Translations under genes and position numbers: made by a program
Notes under the pieces: model-generated
What the model saw: only the letters and a program-made list of their open reading frames with translations
Told to the model about the DNA's origin: nothing
Database searches by the model: none
Origin: an uncultured Bryobacterales bacterium
GTDB lineage: Bacteria > Acidobacteriota > Terriglobia > Bryobacterales > UBA6623
NCBI GenBank assembly: GCA_951813605.1
Contig: OX638379.1
Coordinates: 1,870,471-1,934,470 of the forward strand
Direction: 5' to 3'
Length of the DNA: 64,000 nucleotides
Shown: in pieces, positions 18,593 to 26,707 of the stretch
How the letters are laid out: each line of letters starts with the position of its first letter
How positions within the stretch are numbered: position 1 is the stretch's first letter

Positions 18593-19873
18593 ATGCCCAA
18601 GACCAAACTCCGCGTCCTAGTGCTCGCCTGGTGCCTCGTCGCGGTACTGAGCGGATTCTGCCTAGCGGAGGCGCAAGACCTCGCACCTGCAGTTCCTGAA
18701 TCTGTTGCGGTTTCTTCTGACCGTCTCGAACGCCTTGACTCGGTGCTGCAGCAGTACGTTAGCGACAAGCGCCTGGCTGGCGTCGTCGCCCTAGTCGCTC
18801 GACATGGCCGAGTCGTTTATAAGGAAGCCTTCGGAATGCGTGACATCGAGTCGAGCGAGCCGATGCGGAAGGACTCCATCTTTCGAATCGCTTCTCAGAC
18901 CAAGGCGCTCGCCAGCGTAGCGGTCATGGCGCTGCAAGAGCAGGGCAAGCTCCTGATCGCCGACCCTCTATCTAAGTATCTTCCGGAATTCAAGACGACG
19001 ACCGTGGCTATCGAGAAAGACGAAGGCGAATACGACGTCGTGCCGGGGCGCCGCCCGATCACTCTCCGGCACCTGCTGACCCACACCGCGGGCATCGGTT
19101 ATGGCAACGGTCCGGCCAAGGACCGCTGGGCTGAAGCTGGTATCCAAGGCTGGTACTTTGCTAACCGCAGCGAGCCGGTGAATCATACGGTGGCCAGGAT
19201 GGCGGAGCTGCCGTTTGACGCGCACCCGGGCGAACGCTGGGTTTATGGCTACAACACGGACATCTTGGGCGCTGTGGTCGAGCGAGCCAGCGGCCAGAAG
19301 TTGGACGAGTTTGTCCGGGAGACGATTCTCGAGCCGCTGGGGATGCGCGACACCCACTTCTACCTTCCCCCGAGCAAGGCTGACCGGCTGGCGACGGTCT
19401 ATTCCGCCACTGAGGATGGCATCGAGCGCGCCCCGGACCCGGGCCTTGGCGTCGGTCAAGGCCACTACGTCAAAGGCCCGCGCGTCAGCTTCTCAGGCGG
19501 AGCCGGTCTGCTCTCAACGGCTGAAGACTACGCGCGATTCCTGCAGATGATGCTGAACGGCGGCACGCTGGACGGACACCGCATTCTGAGCCGAAAGAGT
19601 GTCGAACTGATGACTGTGGACCACCTTCAGGGGATCGAATTCAACCCCGGACAGGGCTTTGGCCTGGGGTTTTCGATCGTCACCGATGTCGGCGCCCGGG
19701 GAGTGCCGGGCACCGTTGGGGAGTTCGGTTGGGGCGGCGCCTATCATTCGACTTACTGGGCGGACCCGCAGGAAGGAATCGTTGTGGTCTATTTCACCCA
19801 GCTGCTCCCCGCGGGCGGGCTCGATGACCACGCAAAGCTCCGGGCGCTCGTCTACCAAGCGCTTATGGACTAG
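18593..19873 (+). CDS. Secreted serine hydrolase, beta-lactamase class C family
   Basis: A 426-aa protein with a signal peptide (residues 1-27, ending AEAQ) and a penicillin-binding-like hydrolase domain. The SxxK nucleophile motif is Ser101-Gln-Thr-Lys104. The YxN motif is YGYNTD near residue 220. A GWGGAYHS segment near 378 takes the place of the KTG box. The [13 protein letters not shown] region is typical of esterase or peptidase members of this family. Whether it is an esterase, a D-amino-acid peptidase or a lactamase cannot be read from sequence; esterase-like activity is the commonest in such secreted members. It is divergent from the damaged tctC. Confidence 0.92.
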   Translation: MPKTKLRVLVLAWCLVAVLSGFCLAEAQDLAPAVPESVAVSSDRLERLDSVLQQYVSDKRLAGVVALVARHGRVVYKEAFGMRDIESSEPMRKDSIFRIASQTKALASVAVMALQEQGKLLIADPLSKYLPEFKTTTVAIEKDEGEYDVVPGRRPITLRHLLTHTAGIGYGNGPAKDRWAEAGIQGWYFANRSEPVNHTVARMAELPFDAHPGERWVYGYNTDILGAVVERASGQKLDEFVRETILEPLGMRDTHFYLPPSKADRLATVYSATEDGIERAPDPGLGVGQGHYVKGPRVSFSGGAGLLSTAEDYARFLQMMLNGGTLDGHRILSRKSVELMTVDHLQGIEFNPGQGFGLGFSIVTDVGARGVPGTVGEFGWGGAYHSTYWADPQEGIVVVYFTQLLPAGGLDDHAKLRALVYQALMD

Positions 19874-19940
19874 GCCTGCCGCTAGCGAAGCAGTGCGGCC
19901 GGGCTACAATTCACTCTCTGATTTGCCTCCACCTCCAAAG

Positions 19941-20408
19941 ATGTACTCCGCATTGGCCGCAATATCACTCCTATCCGACAAGAACTCCGCTATGGGCGAC
20001 GGCCAAGTCGCCTCCGGGGCAGTCGAGGAGGTGAAAGCGACTTGCCAAGAGCCTCTTTTTCTCGGGGCTGGCATCGACCACCCGCGCATGCCCCCGTGCA
20101 TCCCGAAATTCCATTCCGATAGGCACAGGCTTGAACAGATCCAGCCGACGACAACGATACGGAATGATCTCGACGAGCCCGGACCGCTGCGTTACGCTCC
20201 GAGTCAGCGGGTCCATCAGTGGATGCCCGAGGCTAGCAAGTGGCGCCAGGGCTTCGAAGAACATTTGCCACGCGTCAGCATTGCCGACGCCATGGGGCGT
20301 CGGCTGCTCGAGGCGCCGGACCCCATTGGACGCGCGGGCCGAGCCATCTTCGTACTGCTTTCCGACCACGGGTTCCATCTCGGCGAAACGGGCCAGTGGC
20401 CGCTGCGG
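19941..20408 (+). pseudogene. Sulfatase middle fragment (decayed)
   Basis: One open frame holds the middle part of an iduronate-sulfatase-like protein without its N- and C-termini. It runs from SAMGDGQVASGAVEE through EPLFLGAGIDHPRMP and a diverged LEQIQPTTTIRNDLDEPG. It ends with VSIADAMGRRLLEA and the strongly conserved FVLLSDHGFHLGETGQW. The CxPSR active site is absent, and similarity stops right after the DHG block. The same blocks occur in intact form in the sulfatase at 43758-45176 (DGQVSRWAVRQL, PFFLAVGIYRPHDP, ILFSDHGYHIGEKQK). A C-terminal sulfatase fragment lies 3 kb away on the other strand at 23562-23843. Confidence 0.75.
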
Positions 20409-20649
20409 CCGTTATGCAGACGATGGCGAAGAGCCCCACGGCCATTGCAAAGACTCTCAAGAGTGGTGCAGTCTAGCCTCGTGTCCCGACCCCGCGGAGC
20501 TCAAGAAACAGCGGTCAGCGATGCTGCCGGAGGTCACTCTGAAGCCGCTTGGCCCTCCCGCAAGGAGAGGCAGTCGAGGTGGTCGAGCGTCGCAGTCTGC
20601 GAGATAAAACTAGCAGAGAACCCTTTGGACTGAAAGGAGAACCTTTGAA

Positions 20650-22050
20650 ATGACCATTGCCCTCGTCCGTCTAGCCCCACTCGTCTGCGGCATTGCACTT
20701 GCCACCTCGCCCCTACCCGCCCAGCGCGGAGAAAGCGGGCAAAGGTCTCGCTTGGATCCCACGGTCACCGACTTCGCCTATGGCAGCCATGAGAGGCAGG
20801 TGCTGGATTTTTACCAGGCAGACTCTTCCGTGCTGACGCCTTTGGTCCTTTACATCCACGGAGGCGGTTTCACAAGGGGCGACAAGAATTCTGTCGATCA
20901 AGAAACCCTTCAGCAGCTCCTGGCCGCCCGTATCTCCGTCGCCGCGATCAACTACCGCCTGGCCGGGCAAGTGCCGCTGCCGGCAGCCCATCATGACGCG
21001 CAGCGAGCGCTGCAGACGTTGCGGTCAAAGGCGAACGAGTGGAATTTCGACAAGACCAAGGTGGGCGCGTTCGGCGGATCCGCCGGCGCCCAGCTGTGCA
21101 TGTGGTTGGCATACCAAGATGACCAAGCGGATCCGTCAAGCAGCGATCCCATCGCGCGCGAGTCGACTAGGCTGGCCTATGTAGCGCCGCTTCGCGGACA
21201 GATCACGAATGACTTCGATTGGTGGCTGAAAAACCTTCCGGGTTACGACGAGATCCATCGCGACCCGGCAGAAATCTTCGGCACCAGCGACCCCGCCAAG
21301 AAATCCGCCATCGTCGAGACGATCTCGGTGATTTCGCTTGTGTCGGCTGACGATCCTCCCACGTTCATGAGCTACCGCATGGCTCCGGGTGATCCTGTTC
21401 CCGAAGGCGACAGTGCGACATCGTGGAAAGTCCACCACGTGACATTCGGGCTGGCGCTCAAGAAGCGGCTTGACGCTGTCGGCGTAGAGAATCACCTGCA
21501 CTATCCGGGTGCGGATTCGACGCACGCATCGGCGGCCGACTTCTTCATTCACAAGTTCGGCAAGTCGGATGTCCTGCATCTGACGGCGAAGGCTCTTTTG
21601 GACCATCACCTGAAGCTCGTCGGGCTGCTTGAGCAAAATCCGAACCAGACCGGCGAAGTCTATCGCCAAGGCGTTTCGGGCGGAGTTGGCGGCTGGACGC
21701 CCTTGCCGGAGTCCCAAGACCGCAACCACTACATGTCCATCGTGCATCGCGGGGGCAATAGCTGGGCGGAATCCCATGACCAGAAGGCGGATTTCTACAT
21801 CATGCTCGAGGGTTCCGGCACGCTCCTGCTTGGCGGCAAGATGGTGGGTGCCATCCAGGCCGATGGCCGACCCGGCGAGTGGAGGGCACCGCGAATCAAG
21901 GGCCCCCGGCGCATTGAAGCGCGCAAGGGCGATTTGATCAACATTCCCGTAAAGACGCCTCACCAATGGGATCTCACCGAGGGGGAGTCGGTGACTTATG
22001 TGATCCTGAAGGTGGTCAAGCGGGACGAGGAGATTCGCGAAGATCCCTAG
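20650..22050 (+). CDS. Secreted alpha/beta-hydrolase (esterase) fused to a cupin-like domain
   Basis: A 466-aa protein with a signal peptide ending near residue 24. An alpha/beta-hydrolase domain follows, with oxyanion-hole HGGG (residues 70-73), nucleophile elbow GGSAG with Ser144, and a likely late His in the DSTHASAADF block. This resembles the BD-FAE/carboxylesterase type. From about residue 340 a second domain has cupin features: HYMSIVHRGG, DFYIMLEGSGTLLLGG and a C-terminal TPHQWDLTEGESVTYVILKV. A good ribosome-binding site (AAAGGAG) lies 10 bases before the ATG. The fusion is unusual; an ester-containing sugar or lactone substrate is a guess. Confidence 0.85.
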   Translation: MTIALVRLAPLVCGIALATSPLPAQRGESGQRSRLDPTVTDFAYGSHERQVLDFYQADSSVLTPLVLYIHGGGFTRGDKNSVDQETLQQLLAARISVAAINYRLAGQVPLPAAHHDAQRALQTLRSKANEWNFDKTKVGAFGGSAGAQLCMWLAYQDDQADPSSSDPIARESTRLAYVAPLRGQITNDFDWWLKNLPGYDEIHRDPAEIFGTSDPAKKSAIVETISVISLVSADDPPTFMSYRMAPGDPVPEGDSATSWKVHHVTFGLALKKRLDAVGVENHLHYPGADSTHASAADFFIHKFGKSDVLHLTAKALLDHHLKLVGLLEQNPNQTGEVYRQGVSGGVGGWTPLPESQDRNHYMSIVHRGGNSWAESHDQKADFYIMLEGSGTLLLGGKMVGAIQADGRPGEWRAPRIKGPRRIEARKGDLINIPVKTPHQWDLTEGESVTYVILKVVKRDEEIREDP

Positions 22051-22184
22051 CCACGCGACCAGGGGAGGCCGTTTCGACTGGCCGACAGATAGAACAAACG
22101 AATCTTGAAGGTCGATCTCCTCGAAAAGGTCTTCGGGGACGTGAACTGGAACCGACGCCGACGCGCAAGTCTATCTGCGCCTAG

Positions 22185-22283
22185 GACATCGCCGTCAATT
22201 CGCATGGGAACATCTATGTCGCGGAGATCCAGAACTGGCGTGCCGGGAAGTTCGTCAAGCTGCAGCAGCGGGACCCATCATGA
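22185..22283 (+). pseudogene. C-terminal remnant of an NHL-repeat beta-propeller gene
   Basis: A 32-codon stretch reads DIAVNSHGNIYVAEIQNW followed by RAGKFVKLQQRDPS and a stop. This is the typical last blade of NHL-type propellers. A TAG codon directly precedes it and no other blades are visible upstream. Its TGA overlaps the ATG of the next gene (ATGA at 22280-22283), which suggests the lost gene was once translationally coupled to the MBL-fold gene. Confidence 0.6.
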
Positions 22284-23254
22284 GTACTAATTCTTCGGCA
22301 TGGCGACTTGCCGCGGTCTGGTTTTGCGTGCTGTGCGCCGGACTGGCGGCACCCGAAGCCTCCGATGCGCAGTCCCTCCGGGTCACTCTGCTGGGTACTG
22401 GGACTCCGAATCCACACCCGGAGAGATTCGGTCCCGCAACTCTGGTCGAAGCGGACTCTCAGCGGCTGCTGTTCGACGTAGGGCGAGGCGCCACGATTCG
22501 CCTGAACCAACTCGGTATTTCCATGCGCGAGGTTTCAGCGGTATTTATCACGCATTTCCACTCCGATCACCTAGTCGGCCTCGCAGACTTGTGGCTCATC
22601 GGCTGGTTGCCGCCGAACTACGGCCGTCGCCAAAAGCCGCTTCGCATTTGGGGACCAGCCGGCTTGCGCCGGATCACGTCGGGCATGGAGCAAGCGTATG
22701 CGACGGACATCGAGATCCGAGTCAAGGACGAGGGTTTGTCGCTGTCGGCCGCCAAGTTCGACGTGACGGAGTTCAGCGAGGACGGAGTGATCTATGAGCA
22801 AGACGGCGTTGCCGTGACCGCGTTCGAGGTCAATCACGGCGAGTTGATCAAGCCGGCCTACGGCTATCGCGTTGATTACGCTGGGCGTTCCGTCGTGATC
22901 TCAGGCGATACCCGGTACGACCAGAACCTGATCGAAGTTGCCAAGGGAGCGGACCTACTTGTACACGAAGTCGTGGCAATTCCTGAGAAACTCTTCGAGG
23001 TCAACCCGGCGATGAAGCGGGTCGAGGCGCATCACACCACCGCCGAAGAGGTTGGCGCTGTATTTTCCAAAGCCCAGCCGAGGCTGGGAGTTTTAACTCA
23101 CTACGTTTTGACGGCGGGTCCCGGAATACCCCCCGTGACGAAGGATGAAGTCCTTGCGCGCGTCAAATCCAACTACTCCGGTCCCGTCGTCGCGGGACGG
23201 GACTTGATGACCATCGATGTTGGAGACTCCGTCGCTGTTGCGGACGAGAGATAA
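22280..23254 (+). CDS. Secreted MBL-fold metallohydrolase (RNase Z-like fold)
   Basis: A 324-aa protein with a signal peptide (residues 1-31) and a metallo-beta-lactamase domain. The HxHxDH metal site is THFHSDHL (His92, His94, Asp96, His97). Further ligands are in FEVNHGE, ISGDTRYDQN and VEAHHTTAEE, and a late His in VLTHYVL. The layout (LLGTGTPNPHPERFGPATLV at the start) fits the RNase Z / arylsulfatase AtsA-like branch. Export argues against tRNA processing; a phosphodiester, sulfate ester or lactone substrate in the periplasm is more likely. The start codon overlaps the stop of the upstream NHL remnant. Confidence 0.9.
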   Translation: MSTNSSAWRLAAVWFCVLCAGLAAPEASDAQSLRVTLLGTGTPNPHPERFGPATLVEADSQRLLFDVGRGATIRLNQLGISMREVSAVFITHFHSDHLVGLADLWLIGWLPPNYGRRQKPLRIWGPAGLRRITSGMEQAYATDIEIRVKDEGLSLSAAKFDVTEFSEDGVIYEQDGVAVTAFEVNHGELIKPAYGYRVDYAGRSVVISGDTRYDQNLIEVAKGADLLVHEVVAIPEKLFEVNPAMKRVEAHHTTAEEVGAVFSKAQPRLGVLTHYVLTAGPGIPPVTKDEVLARVKSNYSGPVVAGRDLMTIDVGDSVAVADER

Positions 23255-23561
23255 CCTGCCTGCGAGACAATCCGCATAGCAAATCCAGCGGAGGAGCGAG
23301 AGCGATCCTGATCGGTCCGCAAGGCCGGTGACTTCATCCGGATGATCGCGCTGGAGCCGCAAGCCCCTGCTCTGAGTGTTGGCCGTCAGGCGACTGCTGT
23401 TGCTTCGGATCAAGGAATCGTTCGTTTCGGATTCTTGTGGGGAGATCTTCGCCCGCCGAGATGCGTGAGGGGACGCCCGGCACGACCACGCTGCTCGCCC
23501 TGAAGATTCTGTTGTGCCCAGCGAGTATCACCTGATCGAACCGGGGACGATATCGATCAAT

Positions 23562-23843
23562 CTATCCAGTCGGCGGCCCATTCCATGCTGGCATTCCTTC
23601 GGCAAGAGGGATAGACGTCCCTAGGTGCGGGCTTGCCGCTCGCGGCGGGTCGCCGAACTCGGCCAAACGCTCCATGAACTGATCGTTCAGCGGCTTCACC
23701 TGGCTTGCGGTTGCAGGCTCTGCTGCACTGTTGCGCAGCTGTCCGGGGTTCTCACGCAGATCTTAGACCCATTGCTCCGGCCGAGTTCTGAATAAGACCG
23801 GCCTCCAGGCCTGGGAGGCAACTCGGGGTTGTTCGTGAAGCAT
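23562..23843 (-). pseudogene. Sulfatase C-terminal fragment (decayed)
   Basis: Ninety-three codons with one internal TAA read as the end of a sulfatase. VASQAWRPVLFRTRPEQWV is followed by the stop and then DLRENPGQLRNSAAEPA, matching the family's conserved 'YDLRxDPGQLxNLA' block, and QFMERLAEFGDPP. The internal stop stands where Tyr is expected, a one-base change. Nothing of the catalytic N-terminal domain lies upstream; the next gene begins 15 bases away. Together with the middle fragment at 19941-20408 on the other strand it may derive from a single gene broken by rearrangement. Confidence 0.65.
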
Positions 23844-23857
23844 GCCCGGAATTCCCG

Positions 23858-24907
23858 TCACAGGTCTCCGTTTGCAACGGACCACGCGATGTCCGCCGTC
23901 GAAGCGACCTCCCGTCCTAGTTCCAAGGCGCTGGCGGAGCTAGCGTTGCCATCCAACCCGCGCTTGTAGACGCCTTGGCCGATAGCAGCGGACCGAAACA
24001 TCGAAAACGACAGATAGAAGTTCCAGTGCTTCATTGCATCACGCCCGCTAAGACTGCAATAAAACGAGAGTTGAGATTCCCACGAGGGTATTCCTGTCAC
24101 GGCGGGGTCGTTGCCGAGAAGAGTCGGATTGCGCCGGCTGGGCAGGTAGTAGGTCATTAGGTTGTAGGCGAGGTCGGCCAGCGGATCCCCCAAGGTGGAT
24201 AGTTCCCAATCGAGAACCGCCACGATGCGGGGTTCGCTAGGGTGCAGAATCACATTGCCGAGGCGATAGTCTCCGTGGACTAGCCGAGTCTCTTCCTCGT
24301 CCGGTATGTTGTCCGGAAGCCATTCGACGAGCCTGTCCATCGAGACAATCCCTTGCGTCTCGGATGCCTTGTACTGCCGGGACCATCGGCTGATCTGGCG
24401 AGCGTAGTAGTTGCCCGGTTTGCCGAATCCGTCAAGACCCACATCACTGGGTGCCACTCGGTGCAGCGCTGCCAGCACTCTCATGTTGTGCTCGTACACT
24501 GCGGTCCGGTCGAAAGCATCCATTCCAGGCAGCGTGGGATCGTGGAAGACCCTTCCCTCCACGTGCTCCATCACGATGAAGGGCGTGCCGATGATGCTGC
24601 TGTCTTCGCACAACAGGAGCATCGAGCAGACCGGCACATCGGTGTTGGAGAGAGCGTCCATCACGCGATACTCGCGCTCGACAGCGTGAGCGGACGGCAG
24701 CAGGCGCCCCGGCGGCTTCTTCCGCACCACATAGTTCCCGCCGCCGCTCTCAAACAAGAACGTCGGATTGGACTGTCCGCCTTCGAATTGGCAGATAGAG
24801 CAAGGTTCTCTGAAATCGGACAGCTTTGCCGTGAGATAAGCCTTCAATGCCCCTTCGTCGAAGCGGTGCGCCTCGCGGACGGGAGTCGTGATGGGTCGCG
24901 AATGCAT
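23858..24907 (-). CDS. Aminoglycoside-phosphotransferase-like kinase (ACAD10/11-type)
   Basis: A 349-aa protein of the APH-like kinase superfamily, close to the phosphotransferases that accompany acyl-CoA dehydrogenases. It has a glycine-rich segment FEGGQSNPTF (near 42-51) and VVRKKPPGRLLPSAHAVERE with the ATP-contacting Lys. The catalytic HGDYRLGNVIL (near 214) and the metal-binding VLDWELSTLGDPLADLA follow. Such enzymes are thought to phosphorylate a 4-hydroxy-acyl-CoA or similar hydroxylated compound before dehydrogenation. A short-chain dehydrogenase lies nearby in the opposite direction (25915). No signal peptide, so cytosolic. Confidence 0.88.
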   Translation of the reverse strand: MHSRPITTPVREAHRFDEGALKAYLTAKLSDFREPCSICQFEGGQSNPTFLFESGGGNYVVRKKPPGRLLPSAHAVEREYRVMDALSNTDVPVCSMLLLCEDSSIIGTPFIVMEHVEGRVFHDPTLPGMDAFDRTAVYEHNMRVLAALHRVAPSDVGLDGFGKPGNYYARQISRWSRQYKASETQGIVSMDRLVEWLPDNIPDEEETRLVHGDYRLGNVILHPSEPRIVAVLDWELSTLGDPLADLAYNLMTYYLPSRRNPTLLGNDPAVTGIPSWESQLSFYCSLSGRDAMKHWNFYLSFSMFRSAAIGQGVYKRGLDGNASSASALELGREVASTADIAWSVANGDL

Positions 24908-25914
24908 CTCTGCGGATTCTTTAGTGGAGCGATTGTAGCGAATAAGCTCCTGCGCTCAGCTAGCCGACAGAAACAGTCTGCAGAAGCGTGGCAAGGGGCC
25001 GGCCGTCCATGGCCCAGACATGCGAACTTCAAGTCCGATTGCACCCATGACCCGTCTGGTCCGTCCCCAACAAGAGTCCTATGTGGCCCAAATCGTAAAC
25101 GCCGTTTGCAGGCAATCCCATGAAGCACGTCTCGGACACGGCGTTCTCGCCCAGTAGCGGTGTGTTGTGTTGGGCGGAACGACTTAGCCGAGCGTCGGTA
25201 GCCGCTGCACCCGACAGTTGGTGTGAATGCTACTGCCCGTCCAGGAGGGCTCGAACTGATTCCAGCACGAGACGAGTCCTCCGGGCGATCTCGAAGCGCA
25301 TTGAGAAGTCGGAGCATCGCACAAACAGTTCCCACCGACAAGACTCTAGGCAGAGCTAGGTTCTAGCAGGAGCTGGTCGAGACCGGTGTCTTTCCATCGC
25401 CCGCGAGCGTGAGTGAGCGGCCAACACGGCCGCTTCCGTCCGACCTCGCGCTCCCCCGCTGGCCGATTGGAGTTCGACAGTGCGGCCAATTGCTGGTACC
25501 CGCTGCGCCTCATGATCGTTCCAACGCGATGGGCATTTGCTCCAAGTCTCTGGCAACCAACATGGACCGGAGACCGCATCGATCCATTACGCGATCCCCC
25601 GAACCAGCTAGGTGGCTGTGGCCGGACGACGCACGGATGGACCTAGTGCATCACTTGGCCAAGCAAGCCGGCGCGATCCCTCCAGGCGATTTGCTCCGCT
25701 AAGGGAAATCTCTGAAACGAGTGGGCGCCGGAGGAGGAGTGGGGGGGGGTAGCACGTCTCCGGAATTTGTAAACAATGAACGGTGTTGCATGTTTCATGG
25801 CGTAGCTCAAGAATGGTGCTACAGTACCGGCTCGTCAGGGGGCGACTTGCGAAGAACCTGAGGCGAGTGCATTGAGGGATACTGTGAAATTCTCGAAAGG
25901 AGGCTCGTCAAGGA
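24908..25914. other. Kilobase without a recognised gene
   Basis: Several GC-driven open frames cross this stretch on both strands, but none shows a domain, a signal peptide or a ribosome-binding site with plausible product. There is a run of nine G at 25741-25749. Between it and the SDR gene the sequence becomes more AT-rich and presumably holds the SDR promoter. The stretch may be residue of a decayed gene. Confidence 0.4.
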
Positions 25915-26673
25915 ATGAGCTTTAGTTTGGAAGGCAAGGTCGCTCTCGTGACTGGCGGCGGCCGCGGGATTGGCAAGGAGATCGCCAGGCGCTTCGTGGC
26001 AGCCGGCGCAGATGTCATCATCGCCAGCAGGAAGCTGGAGAACCTTCACAAGACCGCGGAGGAGTTTTCTTCACTCAGCGGGCGGATTCTACCGGTACGC
26101 TGCCACATCGGCAAGGCCGATCAAGTCGAATCGGCCGTGGCCGCCGCCGAGGAGCAGTTCGGCACTATCGACATCATGGTCAACAACGGTGCCACCAATC
26201 TCGAGCAGGGGCCCTCGCTGAGCGTGAGCGACGCCGCCGTGATGAAGATGGTCGAGATAAACGTCCTATCGGCGGTTCGCTTCCTGCGCCTCACCGTTCC
26301 CAAGATGATCGAGAAGGGCGGTGGCTCCATCATCAACATCGCGTCGATAGCAGGTTTGCGGCCCCAGCGGGAGGGCCTCCTGTACAGCTTCACCAAGTCC
26401 GGACTGATCATGATGACCCGGACATGGGCAGACGAATGGGGCCAGCACGGGATTCGAGTCAACGCTATCGCGCCCGGACTAGTCCGCACCGACTTCAGCT
26501 CTTTCTTCTGGAAAAGGCTTGACGAGAACGCACAATACCCGCCGACACAACCGATCAAACGCCTCGGGGAGACGAGCGATATCGGCGGCATCGCACTGTA
26601 CCTCGCCTCAGACGAGTCGACCTGGGTCACCGGCCAAGTCATGGTCATTGACGGGGGGGCCACCGCCCGCTAA
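25915..26673 (+). CDS. Short-chain dehydrogenase/reductase (SDR)
   Basis: A 252-aa classical SDR. The cofactor motif is TGGGRGIG (residues 13-20), with NNGA at 90-93 and Asn116. The catalytic triad is Ser144, Tyr157 and Lys161 (YSFTKS). The C-terminal block ends with [10 protein letters not shown]. The sequence around [18 protein letters not shown] resembles DHRS4-like carbonyl reductases. A strong Shine-Dalgarno (AAAGGAGG) lies upstream of the ATG. Substrate unknown; the nearby phosphotransferase of the acyl-CoA dehydrogenase-associated type suggests fatty-acid or steroid-like oxidation. It converges with the CehA-type gene. Confidence 0.93.
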   Translation: MSFSLEGKVALVTGGGRGIGKEIARRFVAAGADVIIASRKLENLHKTAEEFSSLSGRILPVRCHIGKADQVESAVAAAEEQFGTIDIMVNNGATNLEQGPSLSVSDAAVMKMVEINVLSAVRFLRLTVPKMIEKGGGSIINIASIAGLRPQREGLLYSFTKSGLIMMTRTWADEWGQHGIRVNAIAPGLVRTDFSSFFWKRLDENAQYPPTQPIKRLGETSDIGGIALYLASDESTWVTGQVMVIDGGATAR

Positions 26674-26707
26674 TCGCGATCGCAAACGAGAACCCGCACC
26701 TTGCAAA

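Noticed and set aside
19659-20633. A 324-codon gene downstream of the serine hydrolase
   Set aside because: The first ~90 codons overlap the real hydrolase in another frame; only 19941-20408 resembles a protein, and it is a sulfatase fragment without active site.
24844-25341. Minus-strand gene upstream of the phosphotransferase
   Set aside because: Ser/Arg/Cys-rich frame without motif, partly overlapping the phosphotransferase start.
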